Source: JBBSMX01 sp038232935 (GTDB lineage Bacteria > Bacteroidota > Rhodothermia > Rhodothermales > JANQRZ01). From it: a stretch of 8,125 nucleotides of DNA. Positions 1 through 6,827 of this stretch are shown piece by piece; positions within the stretch are counted from its first letter, which is position 1; each line of letters begins with the position of its first letter. Where the stretch lies: assembly GCA_038232935.1 (NCBI GenBank), contig JBBSMX010000167.1, forward strand, positions 1 through 8,125, given 5' to 3'. Below the pieces are notes generated by a model. That model was given only the letters and a program-made list of their open reading frames with translations. It was not told the origin of the DNA and did not search any database. A program made the position numbers and the translations under genes.

Positions 1-2
1 CT

Positions 3-92
3 GGGCCGATCACATACCATCGCGGTCTGACCCGCTTCCGAGCGCTCTTCGAGGGGTGGACGCTTGCTCATGGCGATGTGTATACACCGTAG
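3..92 (+). CDS. Possible C-terminal tail of an unrecognised protein (5' end outside window)
   Basis: An open frame enters from the left edge and stops at TAG 90-92, giving 29 residues ending in LAHGDVYTP. The first half of the fragment uses mostly G or C at third codon positions, like the real genes here, but the last ten codons do so less. The stop is followed at once by a run of GC-rich hairpins, as would suit a gene end. I recognise no family. The stretch is short and another frame is also open here, so this may simply be non-coding DNA. Confidence 0.22.
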   Translation, partial: GPITYHRGLTRFRALFEGWTLAHGDVYTP

Positions 93-190
93 CCCCTCGG
101 GGAGGTGCCCCCATAGGGGGCGGAGAGGGTGGGCCGAGCCCCGGAGACCCCCCCAGTCGCTGCGCGCCAGCCCCCCGAGGGGGGCAGGGG
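91..190. repeat. GC-rich hairpin-dense intergenic island
   Basis: About 100 bases consist mostly of C-runs and G-runs arranged as inverted repeats. Visible stems are CCCC/GGGG at 93-102, GCCCCC/GGGGGC at 107-121 with loop ATA, and GCCCCCC/GGGGGGC at 170-185. The 93-102 block (CCCCTCGGGG) is also the reverse complement of 173-182 (CCCCGAGGGG), so the two ends can close a larger structure. No T-run follows, so it is not a textbook intrinsic terminator, though it could stop or stabilise transcripts. Flanks are AT-richer. It may be a REP-like or other interspersed repeat; copy number in the genome cannot be seen here. Confidence 0.5.
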
Positions 191-389
191 GCCAACTGCG
201 TAACTCCTATTACAATACCCTTTGTCATCAACGATACAGCATTGCTTCACGATCCACGCGGTTCATAATTGAGCTTCGCAGGGGCGACGACTTCCCTTCT
301 CGGGCTCTACACCGGGAGGCTAGGCATGCCGAACTCCGCCTCGGAGCGGCGGTATCAACGTCGCAGCCGCTCCGACTCCCACCCTTTGC
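191..389 (+). promoter_or_regulatory. recF upstream region with weak promoter candidate
   Basis: This gene-free stretch carries the AT-richest DNA near the left edge (about 199-270). A possible sigma-70-like promoter is TTGCTT at 242-247 and CATAAT at 264-269 with a 16-bp spacer. The -10 matches five of six consensus bases, the -35 only about half, so support is weak. It would give a leader of roughly 110 nt before the recF start. No clear Bacteroidota-type TAnnTTTG element was found; TACCCTTTG at 216-224 has one extra base. Confidence 0.22.
341..375 (+). promoter_or_regulatory. 10-bp perfect stem-loop just upstream of recF
   Basis: TCGGAGCGGC at 341-350 is the exact reverse complement of GCCGCTCCGA at 366-375, leaving a 15-nt loop. 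The structure ends 14 nt before the recF start codon. The left arm can alternatively pair with CTCCG at 334-338 (CTCCG, loop CCT, CGGAG), giving a smaller competing hairpin. It could modulate translation or mRNA stability of recF; function is inferred from position only. Confidence 0.4.
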
Positions 390-1547
390 ATGCGCCTCCG
401 CTCGCTCCGCCTCCTTTCTTTCCGCGCCCACGCCGAAACCGAGGTGACCTTCGCGCCCGGTGTAAACCTGCTCTATGGTCCGAACGGCTCCGGCAAAACG
501 AACCTCCTCGAGGCCGTCCATTACCTCTGCCTCAGCAAGAGCTTCCTCACAACGCAGGATACCCACGCCCTCCGGCAGGGCTGCCCGTTCTTTGAGGTCG
601 AGGGACGCTTCGAGGGCGAGCAGCGGCCCGAACTCACGGCGCGGCTCGTCTACGTGCCTGAAGAGGGCAAGCGGATTTTCATTAACAAAGCCCCACTTGG
701 CAGGCTCTCCGAGGTCGTGGGCATGCTGCCCGTCGTAGTGTTCTCGCCCGCCGACGGCGCTCTCACGGCCGGCGGGCCGGACGAACGCCGCCGGTTTCTC
801 GACAACACGCTCAGCCAGGCCCGCCCGGTCTACCTCGACGACCTGCTCCACTACCGCCGGGCGCTCAAGCAGCGGAACGCGCTCCTGTTCGCGCAACGCC
901 GCTCCCGCTCGCCTGCCGATCCGGCCTCGCTTCAGGCGTGGGACGAGGAGCTCATCACGCTCGGGGCGCGCATCATCGAGCGGCGGCGGCGCTTCATCGC
1001 CGAGTTCGCCGCCTTTCTGGCCGAGGCCTACGCCAGCATCGAGGCCGTCGGTGAAGAGCCGAGCATCGCGTACGAAACGGCCGTAGCGCTGGAAGAAGAG
1101 ATGACGGAAGCGGACATCGCCGAGGCGTTCCGGCAGGCGCTTCGCCGCCTCGCCCGCCGCGAGCGCGAGCGCGGCCGAACCCTCGCCGGCCCCCACCGCG
1201 ACGAGCTCGTCTTTCGGCTCAACGACTTCGAAGTCCGCCCGTACGCCTCCCAAGGCCAGCATCGGACGTTCGGGATGGCCCTCAAGCTGGCAAAGTATTT
1301 TTACCTTCGAGACCGGCTCAACGAAACCCCGCTCCTCCTGCTCGATGACGTCTTTGGCGATCTCGACCCGCACCGCTCGGCGGTTTTCCTCCGCCTCCTC
1401 CAGTCCGACGTCGTGGGCCAGAGCATCATCACCACGGCGCGGCGCGATCCGTTCGAGGAATCGCTTGATTTCTCCGGCCCGGAGCACGCTGCCCTCTACG
1501 TCGTACACGGTACGGTAACGGAGCCGACCGGCTACCCCGCGGTCTGA
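390..1547 (+). CDS. recF: DNA replication and repair protein RecF
   Basis: RecF is an SMC-like ATPase that acts with RecO and RecR to load RecA at single-strand gaps and stalled forks. The 385-residue product has the expected length and all family landmarks. An N-terminal strand segment precedes the Walker A loop GPNGSGKTN at residues 30-38. The RecF motif GPHRDE is at 267-272, the ABC signature is SQGQ at 287-290, and Walker B plus D-loop reads LDDVFGDLD at 318-326. The middle helical arm (about 120-250) is rich in Arg and Glu. The ATG at 390 fits the normal RecF N-terminus (MRLRSLRLLSFRAH); the preceding bases are C/T-rich with no Shine-Dalgarno. The reading frame is intact. It stands apart from dnaA, dnaN and gyrB. 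Family assignment is secure. Confidence 0.96.
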   Translation: MRLRSLRLLSFRAHAETEVTFAPGVNLLYGPNGSGKTNLLEAVHYLCLSKSFLTTQDTHALRQGCPFFEVEGRFEGEQRPELTARLVYVPEEGKRIFINKAPLGRLSEVVGMLPVVVFSPADGALTAGGPDERRRFLDNTLSQARPVYLDDLLHYRRALKQRNALLFAQRRSRSPADPASLQAWDEELITLGARIIERRRRFIAEFAAFLAEAYASIEAVGEEPSIAYETAVALEEEMTEADIAEAFRQALRRLARRERERGRTLAGPHRDELVFRLNDFEVRPYASQGQHRTFGMALKLAKYFYLRDRLNETPLLLLDDVFGDLDPHRSAVFLRLLQSDVVGQSIITTARRDPFEESLDFSGPEHAALYVVHGTVTEPTGYPAV

Positions 1548-1596
1548 CCGTTCCCCCCCTTCTCACTCTCGACCCCACCTCTGACCCCTCCCGATC

Positions 1597-3096
1597 ATGC
1601 ATGCACACTACCGTGTCTTTGCGCTCCTCGCGCTCCTCGTACTGAGCCCGCTCGGCCTCGCTCTCTCCGGCTGCGGTCAGGCCACCCAGAACCTCGTCAC
1701 CGGCGAGACGACGCGGGGGGCCTATACTTGGCAGCAAGAAGTGCAGATCGGCACCGAAGCGAATCAGCAGATCATCGCCCAGTACGGACTCTACGACGAC
1801 CCACAGCTCCAGACATACATCTCGCAGCTCGGGCAGAAAGTGCTGCAGACGAGCGCCTATTCCGACGCGAGCACGCCCGCCGAGATCCGCAACACGCCGT
1901 TCCACTTTCAGGTTCTCGATAGCGAGGTCGTGAACGCGTTCGCGCTGCCCGGTGGCTATATCTACGTCACGCGCGGGTTGCTCGCGTTTCTCGAAAACGA
2001 GGCCCAGCTCGCCGTCGTGCTCGGCCACGAGGCGGGGCACGTGCTCGCGCGACACTCCTCGCAGCGGGCGGCACAGGCCCAGCTCGGCCAGCTCGGTCTG
2101 CTCGGAGCCGCTGTGCTCGGCGGCGTCGTCGGCGGCGGGAACGTGGCCGAGGGGATCTTGAACTACGGAGGGGCCGGCGTACAGCTCCTTTTCCTCTCGT
2201 ACGGCCGTGATGCCGAGCGCGAGGCCGACCGCGCGGGCGTCGCCTATGCCGAGTTCGCGGGCTATGACGCGGCGCAAGCTGCCAGCTTCTTCGGCTCGCT
2301 CGAACGCCTCGGTGCGCAGAGCGGCGGCAGCGTCCCGTCCTTCCTCTCCACCCACCCCGACCCCGGCGAGCGCCGGCAGACCATCCCCCAACTCGCCGCG
2401 CAGTACGACCCGCAGGGTACGGCCGTCGACGCCGCGCCCTACCTCCAGCGGATCGACGGCATCGTCCTCGGCACGAACCCGCGGCAGGGCTTCACCGAGA
2501 ACGGCGTGTTTTACCACCCTGACCTCAAGTTCTCATTCGACTATCCGAATAACTGGCAGGTAGCCAACGGTGCGGCGGCCGTGCAGATCGGCGAGCCGAA
2601 CGGGAAGGCTGTCATGGAGTTCGCCTTCTCCGGGGAGGAGTCGGCGCAGGCGGCCGGACGCGCCTTCTCGGGCCAGCAGGGTTTCCAGGCCGCCGACCAG
2701 CAAGCCACGACGGTCAACGGCAACCGCGCCTATGCCGTCACGGGCACCGCCACCACGCAGCAGGGCGAGCTCGGCGTCCTCGCCTATTTCATCGAGTACG
2801 GCGGCAGCGTTTACCGCTTTATGGGCCTCACTAGCGCAAATGCCTTTGGGACCTACCGCGACGAGTTCACCTCTACGTTCCGCAGCTTCAGCCGCCTCAC
2901 CGACACGCAGTACCTCAACCGCCAGCCCGTGCGGCTCGACGTCGTCCAGACGCCGCGGAATGCGACGTTCCAGTCCCTCCTCAGCGGCCGGCCGACGCCG
3001 ACCGGCATGAGCGAAAACGAGCTCGCGATCATGAACGAGGTGGACCTGAACCAGCAGATCCCCGCCGGCACCTCGCTCAAGCTCCCGCAGCAGTAG
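1597..3096 (+). CDS. M48-family zinc metalloprotease, predicted lipoprotein
   Basis: The 499-residue product begins with a hydrophobic signal ending in a lipobox LSGC, with the lipidated Cys at 26, so it should be anchored in the envelope facing the periplasm. The peptidase domain spans about 40-265. HEAGH at 144-148 supplies two zinc-binding His and the catalytic Glu, and the ExxAD motif with Glu207 supplies the third ligand. A Gly-rich hydrophobic stretch (about 158-200) lies between them, as in BepA/YfgC-like and Oma1-like proteases that clear misassembled envelope proteins. Residues about 299-433 (FSFDYPNNW) resemble PsbP/DUF1795-like modules. The last 60 residues look like the degenerate LysM-like tail seen in some M48 lipoproteins. 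The gene lies 49 bp after recF, through a C/T-rich gap with little G. It is probably independent in function. The exact substrate is unknown. Confidence 0.9.
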   Translation: MHAHYRVFALLALLVLSPLGLALSGCGQATQNLVTGETTRGAYTWQQEVQIGTEANQQIIAQYGLYDDPQLQTYISQLGQKVLQTSAYSDASTPAEIRNTPFHFQVLDSEVVNAFALPGGYIYVTRGLLAFLENEAQLAVVLGHEAGHVLARHSSQRAAQAQLGQLGLLGAAVLGGVVGGGNVAEGILNYGGAGVQLLFLSYGRDAEREADRAGVAYAEFAGYDAAQAASFFGSLERLGAQSGGSVPSFLSTHPDPGERRQTIPQLAAQYDPQGTAVDAAPYLQRIDGIVLGTNPRQGFTENGVFYHPDLKFSFDYPNNWQVANGAAAVQIGEPNGKAVMEFAFSGEESAQAAGRAFSGQQGFQAADQQATTVNGNRAYAVTGTATTQQGELGVLAYFIEYGGSVYRFMGLTSANAFGTYRDEFTSTFRSFSRLTDTQYLNRQPVRLDVVQTPRNATFQSLLSGRPTPTGMSENELAIMNEVDLNQQIPAGTSLKLPQQ

Positions 3097-3104
3097 CGAT
3101 CAAC

Positions 3105-3134
3105 CGTAGGGGCGACCGGCCGGTCGCCCCTACG
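3105..3134. repeat. Perfect 30-bp palindrome between convergent genes
   Basis: The left half CGTAGGGGCGACCGG is followed directly by its exact reverse complement, giving a 15-bp inverted repeat with no spacer. It begins 8 bp after the metalloprotease stop (TAG 3094-3096) and contains the stop codon of the opposing MaoC gene (TAG on the minus strand, 3130-3132). As RNA it would form a strong hairpin on either strand and could serve as a two-way transcript end, but no U-tract follows on either side. The symmetry and position are typical of REP-like elements that settle between convergent genes. Copies elsewhere cannot be assessed from this window. Confidence 0.75.
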
Positions 3135-3555
3135 CATCGCCCTTCGGTGGGATGATGACCGCCTCGCCGCCGAGCGCCATCTTGCCGGCCTCGTTGTAGA
3201 CGTAGACCTTCGCGCGGACATGCCCGTACCGCTCGATCTTCTCGACGACCTTCACCTCGACTTTGATCTCGGAGCCGACGGGCACGGGCCGCAGAAACTT
3301 CGCCGAGAGCGCGACGGCGACGCTGCCATGGCCTGGATAGTCCCGCCCGAGCACTTTGGAGACAATTCCGAGTAGGAACGCCCCGTGGACGATGGGCTGC
3401 CCGAACGGCGTAGTCGCAGCGTAATCGGCGTCGAGGTGGAGGGGGTTGTCGTCGCCGGAGACGTCGGCGAAGGCGCGCACGTCGGCGGCGCTGACGGTGC
3501 GGCTCCACTCGAACGTGTCGCCGATCTGCATGGAGTCGTAGGTGTGCTGAGGCAT
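3130..3555 (-). CDS. MaoC-family (R)-specific enoyl-CoA hydratase-like protein
   Basis: The 141-residue product is a single hot-dog domain of the size of PhaJ-type hydratases, which add water to trans-2-enoyl-CoA to give (R)-3-hydroxyacyl-CoA. The hydratase-2 motif SGDDNPLHLD runs from 33 to 42, with the catalytic pair Asp35 and His40. It is followed by the conserved stretch TPFGQPIVHG at 49-58. The C-terminal half (SAKFLRPVPVGSEIKVEVKV) is the usual second strand pair. The gene lies 41 bp downstream of the DCC-family gene on the same strand, so the two are probably co-transcribed. The start at 3555 agrees with family N-termini; the leader is C/T-rich without Shine-Dalgarno. The physiological substrate (beta-oxidation, fatty-acid or polyhydroxyalkanoate precursors) is not shown by the sequence. 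Confidence 0.9.
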   Translation of the reverse strand: MPQHTYDSMQIGDTFEWSRTVSAADVRAFADVSGDDNPLHLDADYAATTPFGQPIVHGAFLLGIVSKVLGRDYPGHGSVAVALSAKFLRPVPVGSEIKVEVKVVEKIERYGHVRAKVYVYNEAGKMALGGEAVIIPPKGDA

Positions 3556-3596
3556 CGGTCGGGGCAGGTGGGTGAGGGAAAGCCGCTCGAAAGATA

Positions 3597-4049
3597 TCAG
3601 ACAGCGTCGTACGCGAGGAAGCGGCTTTTGAGATCAGGCGTTGGCATCCGGCACGTGTCGCACTTTCCGAACCAGCGGAAGCGGTTGCGCGCGACGAATC
3701 GGTACGCCGCATCGCGAATCGGCAAGGGTACCGCGAGCAAGATGGTGAGCAGCGTCCACGCCCCGCCGAGTCGCCGTGCGATCCGCAGCGCCGCCGCCGA
3801 GCGGACGTGACACCGTCCGTTCTCGACGAGGATGATCGTGTCCTCGTTCTCCAGCCCGCAGCGCCCCGTCAGCCGCCGCCCCGTCTCCGACTGAAGCGGG
3901 GCGAAGCGGAAAACGGCCTCGTGGTCGTGGTCGATGATGAAGTTGACGGCCGCGTTGCACAGGTTGCATACGCCGTCGAACAGCACGACGGGATGCTCGG
4001 TGTCGGGGAGGCTCGGCGGACCGGAGTGAGGGGAGACGGGGACGTGCAT
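3597..4049 (-). CDS. DCC-family (DUF393) thiol-disulfide oxidoreductase-like protein
   Basis: The 150-residue product carries the family signature FDGVCNLCN at 24-32, with Asp25 and the Cys28-x-x-Cys31 pair of a thioredoxin-like active site. The conserved RFAPLQSETG segment follows at about 48-57. A second pair, Cys130-x-x-Cys133 (GKCDTCRMP), lies near the C-terminus. A moderately hydrophobic helix (WTLLTILLAVPLPI, about 97-110) is usual in the family. The DCC name comes from the Asp-Cys-Cys signature; redox activity is presumed, and cellular partners are not established. No signal peptide is seen, so it is likely cytosolic. It appears to be the first gene of a two-gene unit with the MaoC hydratase. 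The 20-residue N-terminal extension before the domain is Pro-rich and could be shorter in reality. Confidence 0.88.
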   Translation of the reverse strand: MHVPVSPHSGPPSLPDTEHPVVLFDGVCNLCNAAVNFIIDHDHEAVFRFAPLQSETGRRLTGRCGLENEDTIILVENGRCHVRSAAALRIARRLGGAWTLLTILLAVPLPIRDAAYRFVARNRFRWFGKCDTCRMPTPDLKSRFLAYDAV

Positions 4050-4229
4050 TGAACGTGGAGGGCGAGGGGGGAGGCATGTACCCTCAAACCGCTCATCCGT
4101 TGCACGCGGCAGCTTGCTTGGTTAAACAGAGAAAATTACTCCAATACGGTCGAAGCGAGGGAATACCAGTCGGATAGGAGAATCCGAGATCGGTTCCACT
4201 CGTTATGCCGGGGTTCGCTATCGTTTCAT
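4050..4229. promoter_or_regulatory. Divergent intergenic region between DCC gene and RND transporter
   Basis: About 180 bp separate two genes reading away from each other, so promoters for both should lie here. The AT-richest part is 4114-4147, including TTGCTT at 4114-4119 and GAAAATTACT at 4131-4140; no pair gives a good sigma-70 match. A small hairpin, TCGGAT at 4170-4175 with ATCCGA at 4182-4187, has a purine loop AGGAGA. Immediately before the DCC start (minus strand) the DNA is strongly C/T-rich. Confidence 0.3.
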
Positions 4230-6794
4230 GTGACCTCGCGTCCTCCGGCGTCGGCTACGGTACGCGCCTGCTCACCCCAACTCGATTTCGTGGAACGTCT
4301 CTTCGAATCCCTCCGCCCGCTCGTCCGCGCCATCGTGCGCAACCCGTTCGTGGTCGTCGCCGTGGCCCTCGCGCTCACGGTGCTCGGGTTGGTTTCCGCT
4401 ACCCGGCTGAAGATCGACACGGACCTCGCGACGCTGCTGCCGGAGGATTACACGAGCGTGCAGGCGCTGGAGCGGCTCCGCGACACCGTCGGCTCCGAGA
4501 CGCCGGTGGACGTGGGAATCGAGAGCCCGTCGTTCGATGCCAACAAGCGGTTCGCCGAGGCCCTCATCCCGCAGGCGATGGCGCTGCGCTGGCGGGGCGA
4601 GCCCGTCTTCACCCGTGTCGAGTTTCAGAAAGACACCACGTTTCTCGCCCGGAACGCGCTCTATTTCGCGTCGAACGAGGAATTGGACCAGCTCGAGGAC
4701 TTTCTCCAAACGACGGCGGAAGAGGCCCGGCTGAAGGCCAACCCGTTCTACGTGGACCTCGACGACGACCTCGGGTTAGACGAGGAGGACGAGCCCGACA
4801 CCGAGAGTCTGGAGGACGCCCTCGGCGACCTGCAAGTGACGGAGTACGCCGTCTCGCCCGACTCTACGGTCCTCGCCTTCCGCTTCCACCCAAGCGGTGC
4901 GCAGACCAACATCGGGTACATCCGCAACACGTACCGGCAGCTCGACTCGCTCGTGGCAGCGATGCAGCCGCAGCAGTTCCACCCGCAGATGGAGGTCACG
5001 ACGGCAGGCCGCCTCCTCCGCCAGCAGATCGAGATCGACGCGATCACGAGCGACGTGCAGAGCAGCTTCGGGATCGGGGCCGCCGCCGTGCTGCTGTTCG
5101 TCGTGCTGTACTTCTTTTACAAAGCGCTGCAAGTGCGCGGTCGCACGCGGCGCGTCGTCCTCGGCGAAATCGCCCGGATGCCCGTGACGGCGGGGCTCAT
5201 CGGTATCCCACTCGTGATGAGTCTGGCGTGGACGTTCGGCCTCGCCGCCGTCGTCTTCGGCACGCTGAACCTGATGACCTCGACGCTCGCGCTCGTCCTC
5301 TTCGGGCTTGGGATCGACTACGGCATCCACTACTACGCCCGGTACACCGAGGAGCGCGGGCACGGCCTGAGCGTGGCCGCCGCTGCCGAAACCACGTTCG
5401 TATCCACGGGACAGGCCGTGACGGTGAGCGCCGCGACGACCGCCATCGCCCTCTTCGCACTCACGATTGCAGACTTTCGGGGCTTCAGCGAGTTCGGATT
5501 TATCGGCGGCATGGGTATCGTGTTCGCCCTCTTCGCGATGCTGCTCGTCCTGCCGGCGCTCCTCGTGCTGAGCGAGCGCTTCGGACTGCTCCGCCTCGAA
5601 ACGCACACGGACGACCCCGTCTTCACCGCCAATCCGCGTCCGTTCCCGGCCGTGCGAGCCATCCTCGCCGCCAGCCTCGTGGCCGTCGTCCTCGCGCTCT
5701 TCGCCCTCCCGGCCGAGCGGTTCGAGTACAATTTCAGCAAACTGGAGCCGGCGTACCGCGCCTACTACGACCGCGCCGACCGCCTCGCCTCAGTGTACCC
5801 GAGCAGCAACCGCCGCAACCCCGCCTACCTCGTCGTGGACGATCCCGCCGATGTGGAGCCGCTCGCCGCGGAGCTGCGCCGCCGGGCCGAGGAGGATACG
5901 CTCATCCTCGCCGTCGAGAGCCTGCAAGAGCGGTTCCCCGCCTCGCCGGACGCGGCCCGGGCCAAGCTCGCGCGCATCGCCGAGATCCGCGCTCTCACCG
6001 ACGACCCGTTCCTGTCGCAGGACACGACGGGGCAGATCGCTCGCGTCCGTCGGGCCGCGAGCACGACCGCGCCCATCCCGCTCGCCGCCGTGCCGGATGA
6101 GCTCAAACAGACGTTCACGTCGAAGTCCGGCGAGGTCGGCAACTTCGTCATCGTGTACCCGCGCGGCTCGCTCTCCGAAGACGCCCGCCTCTCGATGGCG
6201 TTCTCGGACGAGGTCGGGACGGTGGAGGCGAACGGAAAGACGTTCTACGCCGGCTCGACGTCGATCGTCGCGGCGGAGATGCTGCGGCTGATGCTGGCCG
6301 AGGCTCCGCTGATGGTCGGCATCACCTTTGTGCTGATCGTCGTCCTCATGCTCCTCGCGTTCCGTTCCGTGAAGTGGGCGCTGCTGGCCCTGCTGCCGCT
6401 CGTCGTCGGGGTGCTGTGGATGCTCGGGCTGATGGCACTAGCGGGCGTCTCGCTCACGTTCTACAACCTCGTGGTACTCCCGGCCGTGCTCGGCATCGGC
6501 AACGACTGCGGGGTACACCTCGTGCACCGCTACCGGGAGGAGGGGCCGGGCTCGCTCCGCCACGTCCTCCGCTCCACGGGCGAGCACATCACGATGGGCG
6601 CGCTCACGACGATGATCGGTTTCTCCGGACTCTTGCTCTCGTTCCACCCCGGCCTCCGCTCCATCGGCCTGCTCGCCCTCATCGGGATCGGGACGACGCT
6701 GCTGGCGGCGCTCCTTTTCCTCCCGGCACTCCTGCAATGGCTAGAGGACCGGAATGCGGTCGAGCCGGCGAACCGTCCGGCTGCGACCTCATAA
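4230..6794 (+). CDS. RND superfamily (MMPL/HAE3-type) transporter
   Basis: The 854-residue product has the two-fold RND plan: one membrane helix, a large periplasmic domain, five helices, then the same again. Approximate helices are 39-57, 280-300, 320-338, 345-363, 393-411, 420-440, 474-492, 695-713, 718-737, 742-760, 789-808 and 813-838. Conserved cores are GLGIDYGIHYYARY (helix 4, Asp363-Tyr364) and GIGNDCGVHLVHRY (helix 10, Asp759-Cys760), at the positions of the proton-relay Asp-Tyr pairs of MmpL3. HAE3 members typically move hopanoids or other lipids using the proton gradient; the cargo here is unknown. An acidic segment lies at 176-200 in the first periplasmic domain. Two GTG starts are possible: 4230, used for this numbering, and 4290 (VERLFESLRPLV), which leaves a family-like short N-terminus and has a C/T-rich leader; the latter may well be correct. 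No membrane fusion partner or TolC-like gene is nearby. Confidence 0.9.
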   Translation: MTSRPPASATVRACSPQLDFVERLFESLRPLVRAIVRNPFVVVAVALALTVLGLVSATRLKIDTDLATLLPEDYTSVQALERLRDTVGSETPVDVGIESPSFDANKRFAEALIPQAMALRWRGEPVFTRVEFQKDTTFLARNALYFASNEELDQLEDFLQTTAEEARLKANPFYVDLDDDLGLDEEDEPDTESLEDALGDLQVTEYAVSPDSTVLAFRFHPSGAQTNIGYIRNTYRQLDSLVAAMQPQQFHPQMEVTTAGRLLRQQIEIDAITSDVQSSFGIGAAAVLLFVVLYFFYKALQVRGRTRRVVLGEIARMPVTAGLIGIPLVMSLAWTFGLAAVVFGTLNLMTSTLALVLFGLGIDYGIHYYARYTEERGHGLSVAAAAETTFVSTGQAVTVSAATTAIALFALTIADFRGFSEFGFIGGMGIVFALFAMLLVLPALLVLSERFGLLRLETHTDDPVFTANPRPFPAVRAILAASLVAVVLALFALPAERFEYNFSKLEPAYRAYYDRADRLASVYPSSNRRNPAYLVVDDPADVEPLAAELRRRAEEDTLILAVESLQERFPASPDAARAKLARIAEIRALTDDPFLSQDTTGQIARVRRAASTTAPIPLAAVPDELKQTFTSKSGEVGNFVIVYPRGSLSEDARLSMAFSDEVGTVEANGKTFYAGSTSIVAAEMLRLMLAEAPLMVGITFVLIVVLMLLAFRSVKWALLALLPLVVGVLWMLGLMALAGVSLTFYNLVVLPAVLGIGNDCGVHLVHRYREEGPGSLRHVLRSTGEHITMGALTTMIGFSGLLLSFHPGLRSIGLLALIGIGTTLLAALLFLPALLQWLEDRNAVEPANRPAATS

Positions 6795-6827
6795 AAACGA
6801 CACTTCGCCCTCTGCAGACGGAAACAT

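Noticed and set aside
10..231. Minus-strand small open frame with Pro/Gly-rich product over the hairpin island
   Set aside because: Its composition follows from the C/G runs; there is no family motif or plausible start context.
228..1508. Long minus-strand open frame (426 codons) opposite recF
   Set aside because: It is an antisense shadow of a clear RecF; the translation is Arg/Glu/Ala-rich with no family motif.
1429..2517. Minus-strand open frame (362 codons) opposite recF end and the metalloprotease
   Set aside because: It spans two real genes on the other strand and has low-complexity Arg/Gly/Glu composition, as expected of GC-rich antisense frames.
3106..3133. Intrinsic (Rho-independent) terminator call for the palindrome
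   Set aside because: The hairpin is strong but no T-run follows on either strand, so I list it as a palindromic repeat with possible terminator function.
4205..6100. Plus-strand open frame of 631 codons starting with ATG 4205, overlapping the RND gene
   Set aside because: The translation is Arg/Pro/Ala-rich without motifs, while the overlapping frame encodes an unmistakable RND transporter with helices and conserved cores.
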